In this document: positions 11,360 to 22,039 of the stretch, in pieces
Layout: every line of letters begins with the position of its first letter
Numbering within the stretch: the stretch's first letter is position 1
From: Nerophis ophidion
Taxonomy: Eukaryota; Chordata; Actinopteri; Syngnathiformes; Syngnathidae
Direction: 5' to 3'
Assembly: GCF_033978795.1 (NCBI RefSeq)
Contig: NC_084617.1
Location: 1 to 64,000 of the forward strand
Length of the DNA stretch: 64,000 nucleotides
Made by a program: the position numbers and the translations under genes
Notes under the pieces: model-generated
Database searches by the model: none
Told to the model about the DNA's origin: nothing
What the model saw: only the letters and a program-made list of their open reading frames with translations

Positions 11360-11565
11360 GTGACAACCAAATAATTCCACACCTATTTGATAAGACCACC
11401 GCGACATTTGACAACCAAACAATTATCCATATATTTAATACCACCGTAAAATTTGAGAACCAAACAATTCCATACCCACTTAACACCACTGTAACTTTTG
11501 ACAAACAATTCCACACCCATTTAATAACACCACCGTAACATTTTGACAACCAAACAATTACACAA
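11360..11565 (+). repeat. 47-bp minisatellite inside L2 ORF2, right part
   Basis: Four to five more units (CAACCAAACAATT...CACCGTAACATTTTGACAACC), more diverged than the left part. It then passes into L2 coding sequence at AAAGCTACTCGATAAAG. Confidence 0.85.
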
Positions 11566-11895
11566 AGCTACTCGATAAAGAATCTGGATATTATCTTCAA
11601 CCCAACTCTCTCGTTTGAGTCACAAATTAAGAGTGTAACCAACACAACTTTTTTTTCAGTCACATTAGGAGTGTAAAACAGCCTTCTTTCATCTCTGTAA
11701 TCTCGCTGAAATATGTCCTATTTTGTCCACTAGAAGACGCTGAGATCATTATTCATGCGTTATTTACATCTCTCTACATTACTGTTATCTATTTTTTTCA
11801 GGCCTCCTTTTGTCTAGCATTAAATTATTAGTTGGTACAAAATGCAGCTGCTATACTTTTAACAAGAAAGTTTGATCATATTACACCTATACTAT
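11566..11895 (+). pseudogene. L2 ORF2 thumb region after the minisatellite
   Basis: Reads, with shifts, as the usual L2 continuation: a FNPTLSFESQIKSV-like stretch, HIRSVKQPSFIS, EDAEIIIHALFTS, LVQNAAAILLTRKFDHITPI. This shows the tandem repeat and the hAT element both lie within a single original L2 copy. The element stops abruptly at 11,895, before its C-terminus and 3' UTR. Confidence 0.8.
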
Positions 11896-11896
11896 A

Positions 11897-12650
11897 GTGT
11901 TGTTGCGGTGCATGGTGTAAGAATGATAACGTGGATGAACAAATGAATGACAAAATAAGTAAGATTGTGTGACAGAACAGCGGGAAAAGAAGACTGCAGA
12001 GAGACGATGATGTTAGCTGCCAGCGTGTTTATTGACAACTCAGTATGTGAGTGCAGTGTGTGATTACCTTAAAGAGATGGAGTGTGACTATGTGTAAGTA
12101 TTATCTGAGCGTGGTCACCAGAGGGTGTTGAGTGTGTGTGTTGAGATAGAGGTGGAAGTCCAAAAGGAGAAAAAGGCTTGGACGTCAGAGGGCAGGAGCG
12201 AGGTCTTGGTCCAGGAAGGCAAGAAGGAATCCAAAGGGGGTCCAGGTAGACGAAGAGGAAGCTGGAGGACGACACAACACAAAAGACCGTAAACGCGACA
12301 GGAAGGGAACAAAGGGAGCAGGAAGGCTGGAGATATGTTGGCTTACTGTACTGGTAGGAGAAACTACGTTCTGGCACCGGATCTCAAGACGCGCTGGATT
12401 ATGAAGGCTGGTTGCTCATCACGGGCAGGTGTGTTGATTGCAGATCTCTTGCAGAGGCACACCCGCAGCGGAGAGAGAATACCTGTTGATGTGCTCCGCC
12501 ATGCACTCAACAGTGCGCACAGCAGGAGGAGAAGCAGGAGCATATTCCATAACACATTGTGTAAGACTTGTGTACTGTTGTAGCGCTGCAGGGTGTAAGA
12601 ATGAGAAATTAGTCACATGAATGAATAAATGGATAACATTAGGTAAGAGT
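11897..12650. repeat. Unclassified element with terminal direct repeats
   Basis: TGTTGTTGCGGTGCATGGTG (11,897) and TGTTGTAGCGCTGCAGGGTG (12,577) begin similar ~60-bp stretches that continue GTAAGAATGA and then share an ATGAAT.AATG stretch. The 680-bp spacing and TGTTG start could be an LTR or solo-LTR derivative. No gag/pol motif, primer-binding site or clear polypurine tract is visible. Small reading frames on both strands look like chance. Confidence 0.35.
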
Positions 12651-12664
12651 GTTGCATTGCATAG

Positions 12665-15600
12665 TGGAATAAACCAATTTTGACCTTGTAGATATCAAAA
12701 ACTGAGGAAACAAAACACCATGAGGACACAAATTATATACATATTGAGTTTGTATTGTAGATAACCAGACTCCAAAATTGACCTTGTAGATATCAAAAAC
12801 CATGATGACACAAATTAAAATACATATTTAACATGTATTGTCGATAAGACCCCTAAAATTGACCTTGTAGAAAACAAAAACCATGAGGACACAAATTAAA
12901 TACATACTGACCTTGTATTGTAGAAGACCAGACTCCTTAAAATTGACCTTGTAGATAACAAAAACCATGACAAAGGAAATACATATTGACCTTGTATTGT
13001 AGATGACCAGACCCCCAAAATTGACCTTGTAGATAAAAACCACGAGACACAAATAAAATTCATATTGACCTTGTATTAGATAACCAGACCCCCAAAATTG
13101 ACCTTGTGGATAAATACCATGGCAAAAAATACATATTTACTTTGTATTGTAGACAACCAGAGCCCCCCAAAATTGACCTTGTAATTAATAGAAACCATGA
13201 CAAATGAAATACATAGTGACCTTGTATTGTAGATGACCATACGTGCAAAAGTGACCTTGAAGATAAAAAGGACACAAATTAAATACAAATCGAACTTGGA
13301 TTGTAGATGACCAGAACCCCAAAATTGACCTTGTAGTTAATAGAAACCATGACGACAAAATACATAAACTTATTGTAGATATCAAAAACATTAACAAAGG
13401 CCAAACCCTAACCCTAAAAAAAAAAAAGTCCCGAAATACATACCAACCTTGTAGTAACAAAAACCATGACAAATAAAATACAAATTTACCTTGTATTGTA
13501 GATTACCAGACTCTTTAAAATTGACCTTGTAGATAACAAAAAACATGACAAATTACATATTGACTTTGTAGTTAAAAACCATGACAAAAAAAAATACATA
13601 TTGACCTTGTATTATAGATGATCAGACACCCCCCAAAATTGACCTTGTTGTTAATAGAAACCATGACACAAATAAAATATACATTGACCTTGTATTAGAG
13701 GATATCAAAAACCATGAGGAAACAAAAACAATGACAATATACGTACTGACCGTGTAGTTAAAATACAAATTTACCTTGTATTTTTGATGCCCACACTCCT
13801 TAAAATTTACCTTGTAGATAACAAAAATCATGACAAATTAAATACATATTGACCTTGTATTGTAGATATCACAAACCATGAGGAAACACAGTGACACAGG
13901 TTAAATACATACTGACCATGTAGTTAAAAACCATGACACAAGTAAAATAAATTTACCTTGTATTGTAGGTGACCAGATTCTTTAAAATTGACCTTGTAGA
14001 TAACAAAAAACATGACAAATTACGTATTGACATTGTAGTTAAAAACCATGACAAAAAAAAATACATATTGACCTTGTATTATAGATGATCCCCCACCCCC
14101 CAAAATTGACCTTGTTAATAAAAACCATGACAAATGAAATACATATTAACCTTGGATTGTAGATATCAAAAACCACGAGGAAACAAAAACAGTGACACAA
14201 GTTAAATACATACTGACCTTGTAGTTAAAAACCATGACACAAATAAAATACAAATTTACCTTGTATTGTAGATGAACAGACTCCTTCAAATTGACCTTGT
14301 AGATAAGAAAAACCATGACAAATGAAATACATATTAACCTTGTATTGTAGATATCAAAAACCATGAGGAAAAAAAAAAAAAGGCCCAAATACATACCGAC
14401 CTTGTAATAACAAAAACCATGACAAATAAAATACAAATTTAACTTGTATTGTAGAAGACAAGACTCCTTAAAATTGACCTTGTAGACAACTAAATCCATG
14501 GACACTAATTAAATACAAATTTACCTTGCATTGTACATGACCAGAGCACCCCAAACATGTAATTAATAGAAACCATGACAAATGAAATACATATTGACCT
14601 TGTATTGTAGATGACCAGACCCGCAAAAGTGACCTTGAGGACGAAAAGGACAAATTAAATACAAATCGAACTTGGATTGAAAATGACCAGAACCCAAAAT
14701 TGACCTTGTAGTTAATAGAAACCATGATGACACAAAATAGACGAATTGTAGATATCAAAAACATGAGGAAACAAAAAACACAAACTAAATACATACCGAC
14801 CTTTTATTGTATATGACCAAAACCCCGCAAATTGACCTTGTAGTTAACAAAAACCATGACAAATAAAATTGACCTGATAACAAAAACCATGACAAATGAA
14901 ATACATATTAACCTTGTATTGTAGATATCAAAAACCATGAGGAAACAAAAAAAGGCCCAAAATACATACCGACCTTGTAGTAACAAAAACCATGAGGACA
15001 AATAAAATACAAATTTACCTTGTATTGTAGAAGACAAGACTCCTTAAAATTGACCTTGTAGACAACAAAATCCATGGACACTAATTAAATACAAAATGTA
15101 CCTTGTATTATAGATGACCTGACATCTTAAACTTGACCTAATAGATATTAACCTTGGATTGTAGATATCAAAAACCACGAGGAAACAAAACAAAAAAAGC
15201 CCAAAATACATACCAACCTTGTAACAAAAACCATGACAAATAAAATACAAATTTACCTGGTATTGTAGATGACCAGATTCTTTAAAATTGACCTTGTAGA
15301 TAACAAAAAACATGGCAAATTAAATATTGACTTTGTAGTTAAAAACCATGACAAAAAAAAGACATATTGACCTTGTATTAGAGATGAGACACCCCCCAAA
15401 ATAGACCTTGTTGTTAATAGAAACCATGACACAAATAAAATATACATTGACCTTGTATTGTAGATATAAAAAAACATGAGGAAACAAAAACAATGACACA
15501 ATATACAGACTGACCTTGTAGTTAAAATACAAATTTACCTTGTATTTTTGATGCCCACACTCCTTAAAATTTACCTTGTAGATAACAAAAACCTTGACAA

Positions 15601-16335
15601 ATGAAATACATATTGACCTTGTATTGTAGATATCACAAACCATGAGGAAACAAAAACAGTGACACAGGTTAAATACATACTGACCTTGTAGTTAAAAACC
15701 ATGACAAATACATACTGACCCTGTATTATAGATGACTAGACCCCACAAAATTGACCTTGAAGATAAAAAACATTAGAAAAAAAAAACATTTACCTTGTAT
15801 TGTAGATATCAAAAACCATGAGGAAACAAAAACAATGACAAAAAAAAACCCCACAAATTGACCTTGTAGTTAACAAACTTTGGTCATCTACAATACAAGG
15901 TAAATGTGTATTTTATTTGTGTCCTCATGGTTTTTGTTAACTACAAGGTGAATTTGTGGGGGGGAAGGGGAGTCTGGTCATCTACAATACAAGGTCAATA
16001 TGTATTTTATTCGTCAGACTCCCCTTCCCCCCCAAAATTGACCTTGTAGTTAACAAAAACCATGAGGACACAAGTTGAATACATACTGACCTTGTAGTTA
16101 AAAACCATGACAAATAAAATACAAATTGACCTTGCACTGTAGATGAACAGACTCCTTAAAATTGACCTTGTAGATAACAAAAACCATGACAAATGAAATA
16201 CATTTTGACGTTGTATTGTAGATGACTAGACCCCCAAAATTGACCTTGAAGATAAAAAAAAAAGATTAAAAAAAAAGAAAATATACATAGACTTTGTATT
16301 GTAGACCATACTCCACACAATTGACCTTGAAGAAA
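12665..16335. repeat. Old degenerate tandem array, ~75-bp unit family
   Basis: Units alternate blocks such as AAATTGACCTTGTAGATAAC, AAAAACCATGACAAATG, AATACATATTGACC and TTGTATTGTAGATGACCAGA. Copies are heavily diverged with many indels, so no fixed period holds. Recurring minus-strand peptides (IYKVNFG, VMVF, YNTRSI) are the repeat read in frame, not proteins. A CCCTAACCCTAA stretch sits at about 13,408. It contains a local inversion at 15,880-16,015. Confidence 0.9.
15915..16076. repeat. Long palindrome in the degenerate array
   Basis: Left arm 15,915-15,976 and right arm 16,015-16,076 (about 62 bp each) are near-perfect reverse complements, sharing CAGACTCCCCTTCCCCCC and ACCTTGTAGTTAACAAAAAC, with a 38-nt spacer. 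The left arm is the only stretch of the array reading in the opposite direction, so the palindrome arose by inversion or template switching. Confidence 0.85.
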
Positions 16336-16339
16336 CAAA

Positions 16340-17400
16340 AAAAAGTTTAGTTATTTTCAATTATTGCACCCACACAAGGAACCATTACATCAGCCTGGGG
16401 TGCAGCCTGAGTGGAGAAACAAAAAAAAAAAACAGGGACACAAAAGGAATTTAGAACAAACATTTAAGACACATGAACACAAATCAAGTCATTTGCGGCA
16501 AAGAGGTGAGTTTTAAGCTGTTCTCTAAAAGTGTCCAGAGTGGTGGCGGACTTGACTTTCAGGGGGAGCTTATTCCATAGGCCAGGTACCATCATTGACA
16601 ATGCACAGTCTCTCTTTGTCACTAGGTTTGACTGTGGGACCTTCAAGGTCATCTGGTTGTCAGATCTGAGGCAACGACCAAGCCTGGAGCTGATAGGTTG
16701 GTCCAGGAGATGTTTGATGTAAGCTGGGGTAAGACCACGGAGCGCTTTGAAGACATACGTAAGGATCTTAAATTTCACTCTGTGCTTCACCAGGAGCCAG
16801 TGAAGGGAGGAGAGGATGGGAGAAATGTGTTCCCTCATTTTTGTGCCTGTCACCAGCATTTTGTACCAACTGCATGCTATATATGGTCTTGTCAGTGACC
16901 CAAGCATAGAGGGTATTCCATTAGTCCAGTCTGCAGAAGATGAGCATGAACACGACCCTCTAAGTCACTGGGGGAGAGGACATACTTGATCTTGGCTATT
17001 GTGCACAGTTGGGGGGTTGGAGTTCCCGAACAGAAGAATTTCACTCTGTCATTGAGCTGCAGGAAATTTTGACATCCACTTTTTTATGTCCTGCAAGCAG
17101 TCCTTCAAAAATGGTCCAGTCCAGAGGGATCGTCTGTCTTGAGTGGAAGATAGATTTAATATCATCAGTGTAGAAATGAAAGGAAATTTTATGGCGATGA
17201 ATGACTTGGCTGAGGGAGAGCATGTAGATGGAGAACAGGATGGAACCCAGTATTGAGCCCTAGGGACCCCACAGGTGAGGTTGGCACAGCGGGAGGAATG
17301 TTTGGCTCTGTTCACAGAGAAGGTTCCGTTGTTGATGGAGGACGTAAACCAGCACAGGGCTATGTTAGTGATGCCAACCACTTATTTCCCCAGATACACA
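16340..17400 (-). pseudogene. L2/CR1-type LINE fragment (second family), RT to C-terminus
   Basis: Minus strand, in several frames: VGITNIALCWFTSSINN, CANLTCGVPRAQYWVP (motif B, damaged), FHFYTDDIKSIF (motif C as YTDD), IKKWMS, then after a gap HISPILSSLHWLLVKHRVKF, FKALRGLTPAYIKHLLDQP, PGLWNKLPLKVKSATTLDTF and EQLKTHLFAA at the C-terminus (16,464-16,907). The C-terminal block is the standard end of L2-like ORF2. A 3' UTR probably runs to about 16,340. 5'-truncated and frame-shifted. Confidence 0.8.
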
Positions 17401-17404
17401 ATAC

Positions 17405-17795
17405 ATCCAACATTGGCCGGCCACACACACACAAAGGCAGCAACTATCACCCCCCCGCCTCAGGTGAAGGTAATGTAACTATTGTAAACCAGACTTTCAA
17501 ACCAAGGATGGCACAACATTTATTTAAACCCCAAAATGTCAAAAGGTGAACAACAACAAGAAGAAAGCCAGCACCAACATCTCTGCAGATGTTTGGTGAT
17601 GCATGGAGAGCTAAGAACCTTTTGTAAATACATCTTACATAAAGCATCACAAGTACAAAAATATTCACAGCGTACTTTTCAGCTTGGAGATCACAACTTT
17701 GAAATGTCCCAACACCCAGCTTTTGACAACCATAGTAGGGCCAAATCAGTGAGGGCAGGTGTGTTCACCTGTAGCAAACACTCAGCCCCACCTTC
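17405..17795. repeat. Duplicated ~390-bp segment, copy 1
   Basis: Shares long identical stretches with 20,905-21,300 in the same orientation: AGCAACTATCAC, AACCCCAAAATGTCAAA, GCCAGCACCAACATCTCTGC, AATCAGTGAGGGCAGG and CACCTGTAGCAAACACT. Differences are scattered substitutions plus a short CAA-repeat change. It may be an unrecognised transposon or a segmental duplication. Confidence 0.8.
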
Positions 17796-17796
17796 A

Positions 17797-17912
17797 TTCA
17801 TCCATCCATTTCCTACCACTTATTTCCTTTTGGGTCACGGATACCTATCTCAGCTACAATCAGGCCGGAAGGCGGAGTACACTCTGGACAAGTCACCACC
17901 TCATCACAGGAC
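17797..17912 (-). mobile_element. SINE family B, 3' part only
   Basis: The (ATCC)n tail, TTCCTACCACTTATT and the CTCAGCTACAATCAGGC and ACAAGTCACCACCTCATCAC blocks. It ends at about the same internal point as the fragments at 23,941 and 38,741. Confidence 0.75.
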
Positions 17913-18051
17913 CAACTTAACATCACAAAATGAAAATGCTACGCCCACCCTTCTTTCTTTCTCTAACCCTACTTTGGTCATGTGCATTACGTTTTCATAA
18001 CATGGTCACTACTGCCTACTTTGTCTTGTTATATTCTTATTTTACTGTTTG

Positions 18052-18083
<32 letters not shown>

Positions 18084-18310
18084 CCCCATTGTAGCTTTTT
18101 ATTTTTTATTCTTATTGTAATTCTCTATTGTGTTTCCATTTAAACCCCCATTATTTACTTTTATTTAAATTGATCTCAACTCTGTACACTGCTGCTGGAA
18201 TTTTAATTTTCCTGAAGGAATCAATAAAGTACTATCTATCTATGTTGACATTCACAAGATGCCTTAATGAAATTTATCTTTATCTCAGGACAAAAATAAA
18301 CACTCCAAAA
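17913..18310. repeat. Shared segment with a LINE-tail insertion
   Basis: The flanks match 24,067-24,205 (CTTAACATCA.AAAATGAAA, CCACTTTGGTCATG-type join, TTGACATT, TTTATCTCAGGACAAAA). About 17,983-18,241 is extra here: TA-rich, ending CTGAAGGAATCAATAAAG and (TATC)n, the 3' end of a LINE-like element, with ATG repeated on both sides. Confidence 0.65.
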
Positions 18311-18317
18311 CATATAC

Positions 18318-18700
18318 ATATGGAGCCTATGTATTGTTAATGCTCATTGACATGCTCCACACGTATGTATTGTTAATGCTCATTGACATGCTCCACACGT
18401 ATGTATTATAAATGCTCATTGACATGCTCCACACGTATGTATTATAAATGCTCATTGACATGCTCCACACGTATGTATTATAAATGCTCATTGACATGCT
18501 CCACACATGTATTATAAATGCTCATTGACATGCACCACACGTATGTATTATAAATGCTGATTGACATGCTCCACACGTATGTATTATAAATGCTCATTGA
18601 CAAGCTCCACACATATGAATGTATGTATTGTTAATGCTCATTGACAGACTCCACATGCATGTATGTGTTGTTAATGCTTATTGACATGCTTGACAAGACA
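18318..18700 (+). repeat. 36-bp minisatellite, forward part
   Basis: About ten units of ATGTATTATAAATGCTC then ATTGACATGCTCCACACGT, with GTTAATGCTC variants at both ends. Confidence 0.9.
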
Positions 18701-18736
18701 TACAAACATGTCAAGCCTGTCAATGAGCATCAACAA
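18668..18736. repeat. Hairpin at the orientation switch
   Basis: Arms 18,668-18,695 and 18,709-18,736 pair at 25 of 28 positions around a 13-nt loop (TTGACATGCTTGACA against TGTCAAGCCTGTCAA). Confidence 0.8.
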
Positions 18737-18960
18737 TACATGTCAAGCATGTAAATGAGCATAAATACAAACATTCATTCATGCCGGGGCCTGTAAATGA
18801 CCATAACAATACATACATGTCGGGCATGTAAATGACCATGAATAATACATACATGTCAGGCATGTAAATGAACATGAATAATACATACATGCCGGGCCTG
18901 TATACGAGCATAAATACATACATGTCAGGCCTGTAAAAGAGCATAAAACGCAACATACAT
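18705..18960 (-). repeat. Related minisatellite, inverted part
   Basis: About six units of ACATGTCAGGCCTGTAAATG and the like. Reverse-complemented they read CATTTACAGGCCTGACATGT, a diverged version of the array just upstream, so orientation flips at about 18,700. Confidence 0.75.
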
Positions 18961-18964
18961 AAAC

Positions 18965-19263
18965 ATTGGCGTCGCACACGACCAACGCCAAACCAATTAG
19001 TCCGCCCTGAGATGGGTAGGTTTTGAGTTCAAACCCCGCCTGAGTCATACCAAAGACTATAAAAATAGGAGCCATTACCTCCCTGCTTGGCACTCAGAAT
19101 CAAGGCTTGTAATTGGGGGTTTAATCACCCAAATTTATTCCCGAGCTCAGCCACCACTGCTGCTCACTGCTCCCCTCACAGGAAGTGATCCAGGGTGAGG
19201 AGTCAAATGGAGATAATTTTGCCACACCTAGTGTGTGACAATTATTGGTACTTGAACATTGGC
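18965..19263 (+). mobile_element. tRNA-derived SINE (family C)
   Basis: A B-box-like GAGTTCAAACCCCGCC at 19,026 follows a decayed head. The body carries CCATTACCTCCCTGCTTGGC, ACTGCTCCCCTCACAGGAAG and TTTTGCCACACCTAGTGTG, ending in TTGGTACTTGAAC. These blocks are common in percomorph SINEs. The A box is not convincing. Confidence 0.65.
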
Positions 19264-19295
19264 CTCAGACTACCAACGCCAAACCAACATTAGCC

Positions 19296-19388
19296 TTGTC
19301 GACGACCGTCAGGAACAAGAGTGAAGCGTCTTGCTCAAGGACACAACGTACATGACGAGGTCAATAGGTGGGAATTGAACCAGGAATT
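19296..19388 (-). mobile_element. SINE fragment
   Basis: CTTGCTCAAGGACACAACG and GGTGGGAATTGAACC, the reverse of a tRNA-SINE head-body junction (GGTTCAATTCCCACC on the minus strand), joined directly to a LINE fragment. Confidence 0.5.
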
Positions 19389-19560
19389 AAAACTAGGGGA
19401 GACAGGACCTTCTCTGTGGTCGGCCCTAGGCTGTGGAACACTGTGCCCCTCCATACTCAAACTGCTCCCGATGTGGAGTGTTTTAAGTCTCGTCTTAAGA
19501 CCCATTTTTATTCTTTGGCTTTTAACACTACGTGAGTTGTGTGGTCAAAAAATATAACCC
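19389..19560 (+). pseudogene. L2-like LINE C-terminal fragment
   Basis: With shifts it reads as the ORF2 end: a GPRLWN-like stretch, a PLHTQTAPDV-like stretch, FKSRLKTHFYSLAFNTT. A typical 5'-truncated piece of about 57 codons, too broken to function. Confidence 0.6.
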
Positions 19561-19718
19561 TTTAAGTTTACAATTCAGAAAGTTTTATGAAGCATAATTG
19601 TAAGCACACTACCACAAAACACAAATTGCTCGCCTCCGATGTTATGAACATTTTTTACAGTTGCATTGTATTGAAAATGACATAGCAAAACATTTATTCC
19701 TTTAGTGGGAAAATATAT

Positions 19719-19793
19719 ACATAGAATAGAATGTACTTTATTGATCCTTGGGGGATATTCAACACCACAGTTCGCTCACAAACTATGATGATT

Positions 19794-19828
<35 letters not shown>

Positions 19829-19911
19829 TATATATATATATATAAATAATTGTGAGCGAACTGCGGTGTTGAATTTCCCCCAAGGATCAATAAAGTACAT
19901 TCTATTCTATG
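19719..19911. repeat. Palindrome made of two LINE-like 3' ends
   Basis: Left arm 19,719-19,782 (ATAGAATAGAATGTACTTTA, TTGATCCTTGGGGGA, ACAGTTCGCTCACAA) and right arm 19,850-19,911 are near-perfect reverse complements. The spacer is (GATA)n(TA)n. The arms carry AATAAAGTACATTC-type ends, as in LINE 3' tails, arranged tail to tail (left arm minus, right arm plus). Confidence 0.85.
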
Positions 19912-20130
19912 TATGTATTTATTATTAATTTTTATTTTTATTCAGTCATTGGTGGAGCTTAAGATACTATTTGAATGTTGTTTGTAATATTGTTGTGCCG
20001 CACTTTGGAAACATTTTGTTTAAATGTGCTATATACGGTAAATAAAGTGGATTGGAGGTATCCACAGGTTGCTGGCACGGTCACTCTACCAACCACGCAG
20101 TCCACAAAATAAACCAAAAGAACATTGACT

Positions 20131-20892
20131 TTGGGTGTCCCACGATTCAATATCGATTTAGGGTCGCAATTCGATTATAATTCAAATTTTTCTATTCAAC
20201 GCGATTCTGAATTCACAACAATATTTTTCCAATTCAGAAGGATTGTGTATTCATTCAATGCATAGATTTCAGCAGGATCTACCCCAGTCTGCTGACATGC
20301 TAGCAGAGTAGTAGATTCAAAAAAAAAAAAAAAATAAAAAAAAAAAAAGCTTTTATAATTGTAAAGGACAATGTTTTATCAACTGATTGCAATAATGTAA
20401 ATTTGTTTGAACTGTTTAACGTACCAAAAATATGACTTATTTTATCTTTGTGAAAACATTGGACACAGTGTGTTGTCCAGCTTATGAGATGCCATGCAAG
20501 TGTAAGCCACTGTGACACTATTGTTCTTTTTGATTATTTTTATGAATGTCTAATGATAATGTCAATGAGGGATTTTTAATCACTATGCTGAAATCATAAT
20601 ATTGATACTGTTAATCATTTTTGTTTCACTACTTTTGGTTTGTTCTGTGTGGTGTTTGTGTCTCCTCTCAATTGTTCTGTTTATTGCAGTTCTGAGTGTT
20701 GCTGGCTCAGCTTTGGAATTAGATTGCATTGTTATGGTGTTGCTGTGTAGTGGTTTGTTGGGTTGATTAATTTAAAATATATATTTTTCTTTTTTTAGTC
20801 GATTTTTCTAAAAATTAGAATTTATTCTAAATCGCACAATATGAGAATCGTGATTCTAATTCGAATTGATTTTTTCCCCACACCCCTAATAA
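20131..20892. mobile_element. hAT-like nonautonomous element, most complete copy
   Basis: Starts TTTGGGTGTCCCACGATTC with ATCGATTT motifs and ends ATTTTTTCCCCACACCCCTA. The ends look like imperfect inverted repeats (GGGTGT... and its complement). The interior holds an A-rich tract, AAAGGACAATGTTTTATC and AGTGTAAGCCACTGTGACAC, shared with 3,317 and 6,418. Non-coding; family assignment by end sequence only. Confidence 0.65.
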
Positions 20893-20904
20893 TAAATATT
20901 AAAA

Positions 20905-21300
20905 TCTAAAAAGCGCACACACACACCAAAAAGCAGCAACTATCACACCCCGCCCTGGGTGAAGGTCATGTAAGCATTGTAAACTGGACTTTCAAACCAA
21001 CGACGGCAAAACATGCAGTTTAACACTTTAACATTTATTTAAACCCCAAAATGTCAAAGGTGAACAACAACAACAACAACAACAAGAAGAAGAAAGCCAG
21101 CACCAACATCTCTGCAGATGTTTGGTGATGCATGGAGAGCTGACAACTTTATGTAAATACACCTAAAACAAAGCATCACAAGTGTAAAAGTATTCACAGC
21201 GGACTTTTGAGCTTGGAGATCCCAACTTTGAAATGTCCTTCTAAACACCCAGCTTTTGACAACCATAGTTGGACCAAATCAGTGAGGGCAGGTGTGTTCA
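20905..21300. repeat. Duplicated ~390-bp segment, copy 2
   Basis: Counterpart of 17,405-17,795, lying directly beyond the hAT-like element. It has an expanded CAA repeat at 21,065-21,083. Confidence 0.8.
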
Positions 21301-21432
21301 CCTGTAGCAAACACTAATCAGTGAGGGCAGGTGTGTTCACCTGTAGCAAACACTAATCAGTGAGGGCAGGTGTGTTCACCTGTAGCAAACACTAATAAGT
21401 GAGGGCAGGTGTGTTCACCTGTAGCAAACTCA
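21277..21432 (+). repeat. 39-bp tandem repeat, four copies
   Basis: Unit AATCAGTGAGGGCAGGTG, TGTTCACCTGTAGCAAACACT. Each unit holds the small palindrome AGGTG-TGTT-CACCT. The copy at 17,740-17,782 is single, so expansion happened only in this duplicate. Confidence 0.9.
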
Positions 21433-21495
21433 GCCACACCTTGACTCTCTTTGCCAGCAGTTGAGAGCCATGGTGACTGACAGCTTGTCAGCAAC

Positions 21496-21845
21496 TAAAT
21501 GTGTCTTGTTTCTACATGTTGTGTTCCTAACATGTGCATGTTTGTCACTAAATGTGTGTTTCTACATGTTGTGTTCCTAACATGTGCATGTTTGTCACTG
21601 ACTAATAAATGTGTGTTTCTACATGTTGTGTTCCTAACATGTGCATGTTTGTCACTAAATGTGTGTTTCTACATGTTGTGTTCCTAACATGTGCATGTTT
21701 GTCACTAAATGTGTGTTTCTACATGTTGTGTTCCTAACACATGTGCATGTTTGTCACTAAATGTGTGTTTCTACATGTTGTGTTCCTAACATGTGCATGT
21801 TTGTCACTAAATGTGTGTTTCTACATGTTGTGTTCCTAACACATG
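21496..21845 (+). repeat. ~50-bp tandem repeat, seven copies
   Basis: Unit CACTAAATGTGTGTTTCTAC, ATGTTGTGTTCCTAACATGT, GCATGTTTGT. Variants carry an extra GACTAATA or an extra AC. Translated reading frames (CVFLHVVFLTC) are repeat artefacts. Confidence 0.9.
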
Positions 21846-21864
21846 TGCACGTGCAGTGCGATTC

Positions 21865-22036
21865 AAACAATTTAAAAGCAGCAATAAAGCACACAGTAGA
21901 AGCATCAAGACAAACAATAGAACGCCAGTGTAAAAGAGCAAACTGTCACAGCAACACAAAGACAACTTTAAATCAGCAATAAAGCACACGGTAGAAGCAT
22001 GAAGACAAACAATAGAACGCCAGTGTAAAAGAGCAA
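21865..22036. repeat. ~95-bp direct duplication
   Basis: AGCAATAAAGCACAC.GTAGAAG followed by AGACAAACAATAGAACGCC and AGTGTAAAAGAGCAAA occurs twice in tandem. Confidence 0.8.
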
Positions 22037-22039
22037 AGT

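Noticed and set aside
12069..12377. 102-codon minus-strand frame
   Set aside because: Low-complexity Ser/Pro/Leu composition inside an element with direct repeats; no motif or codon pattern to support a gene.
12828..16338. Many minus-strand reading frames of 60-147 codons rich in IYKVN, VMVF and YNTRS
   Set aside because: They follow the tandem unit and recur in several frames. This is read-through of a non-coding array, not a protein family.
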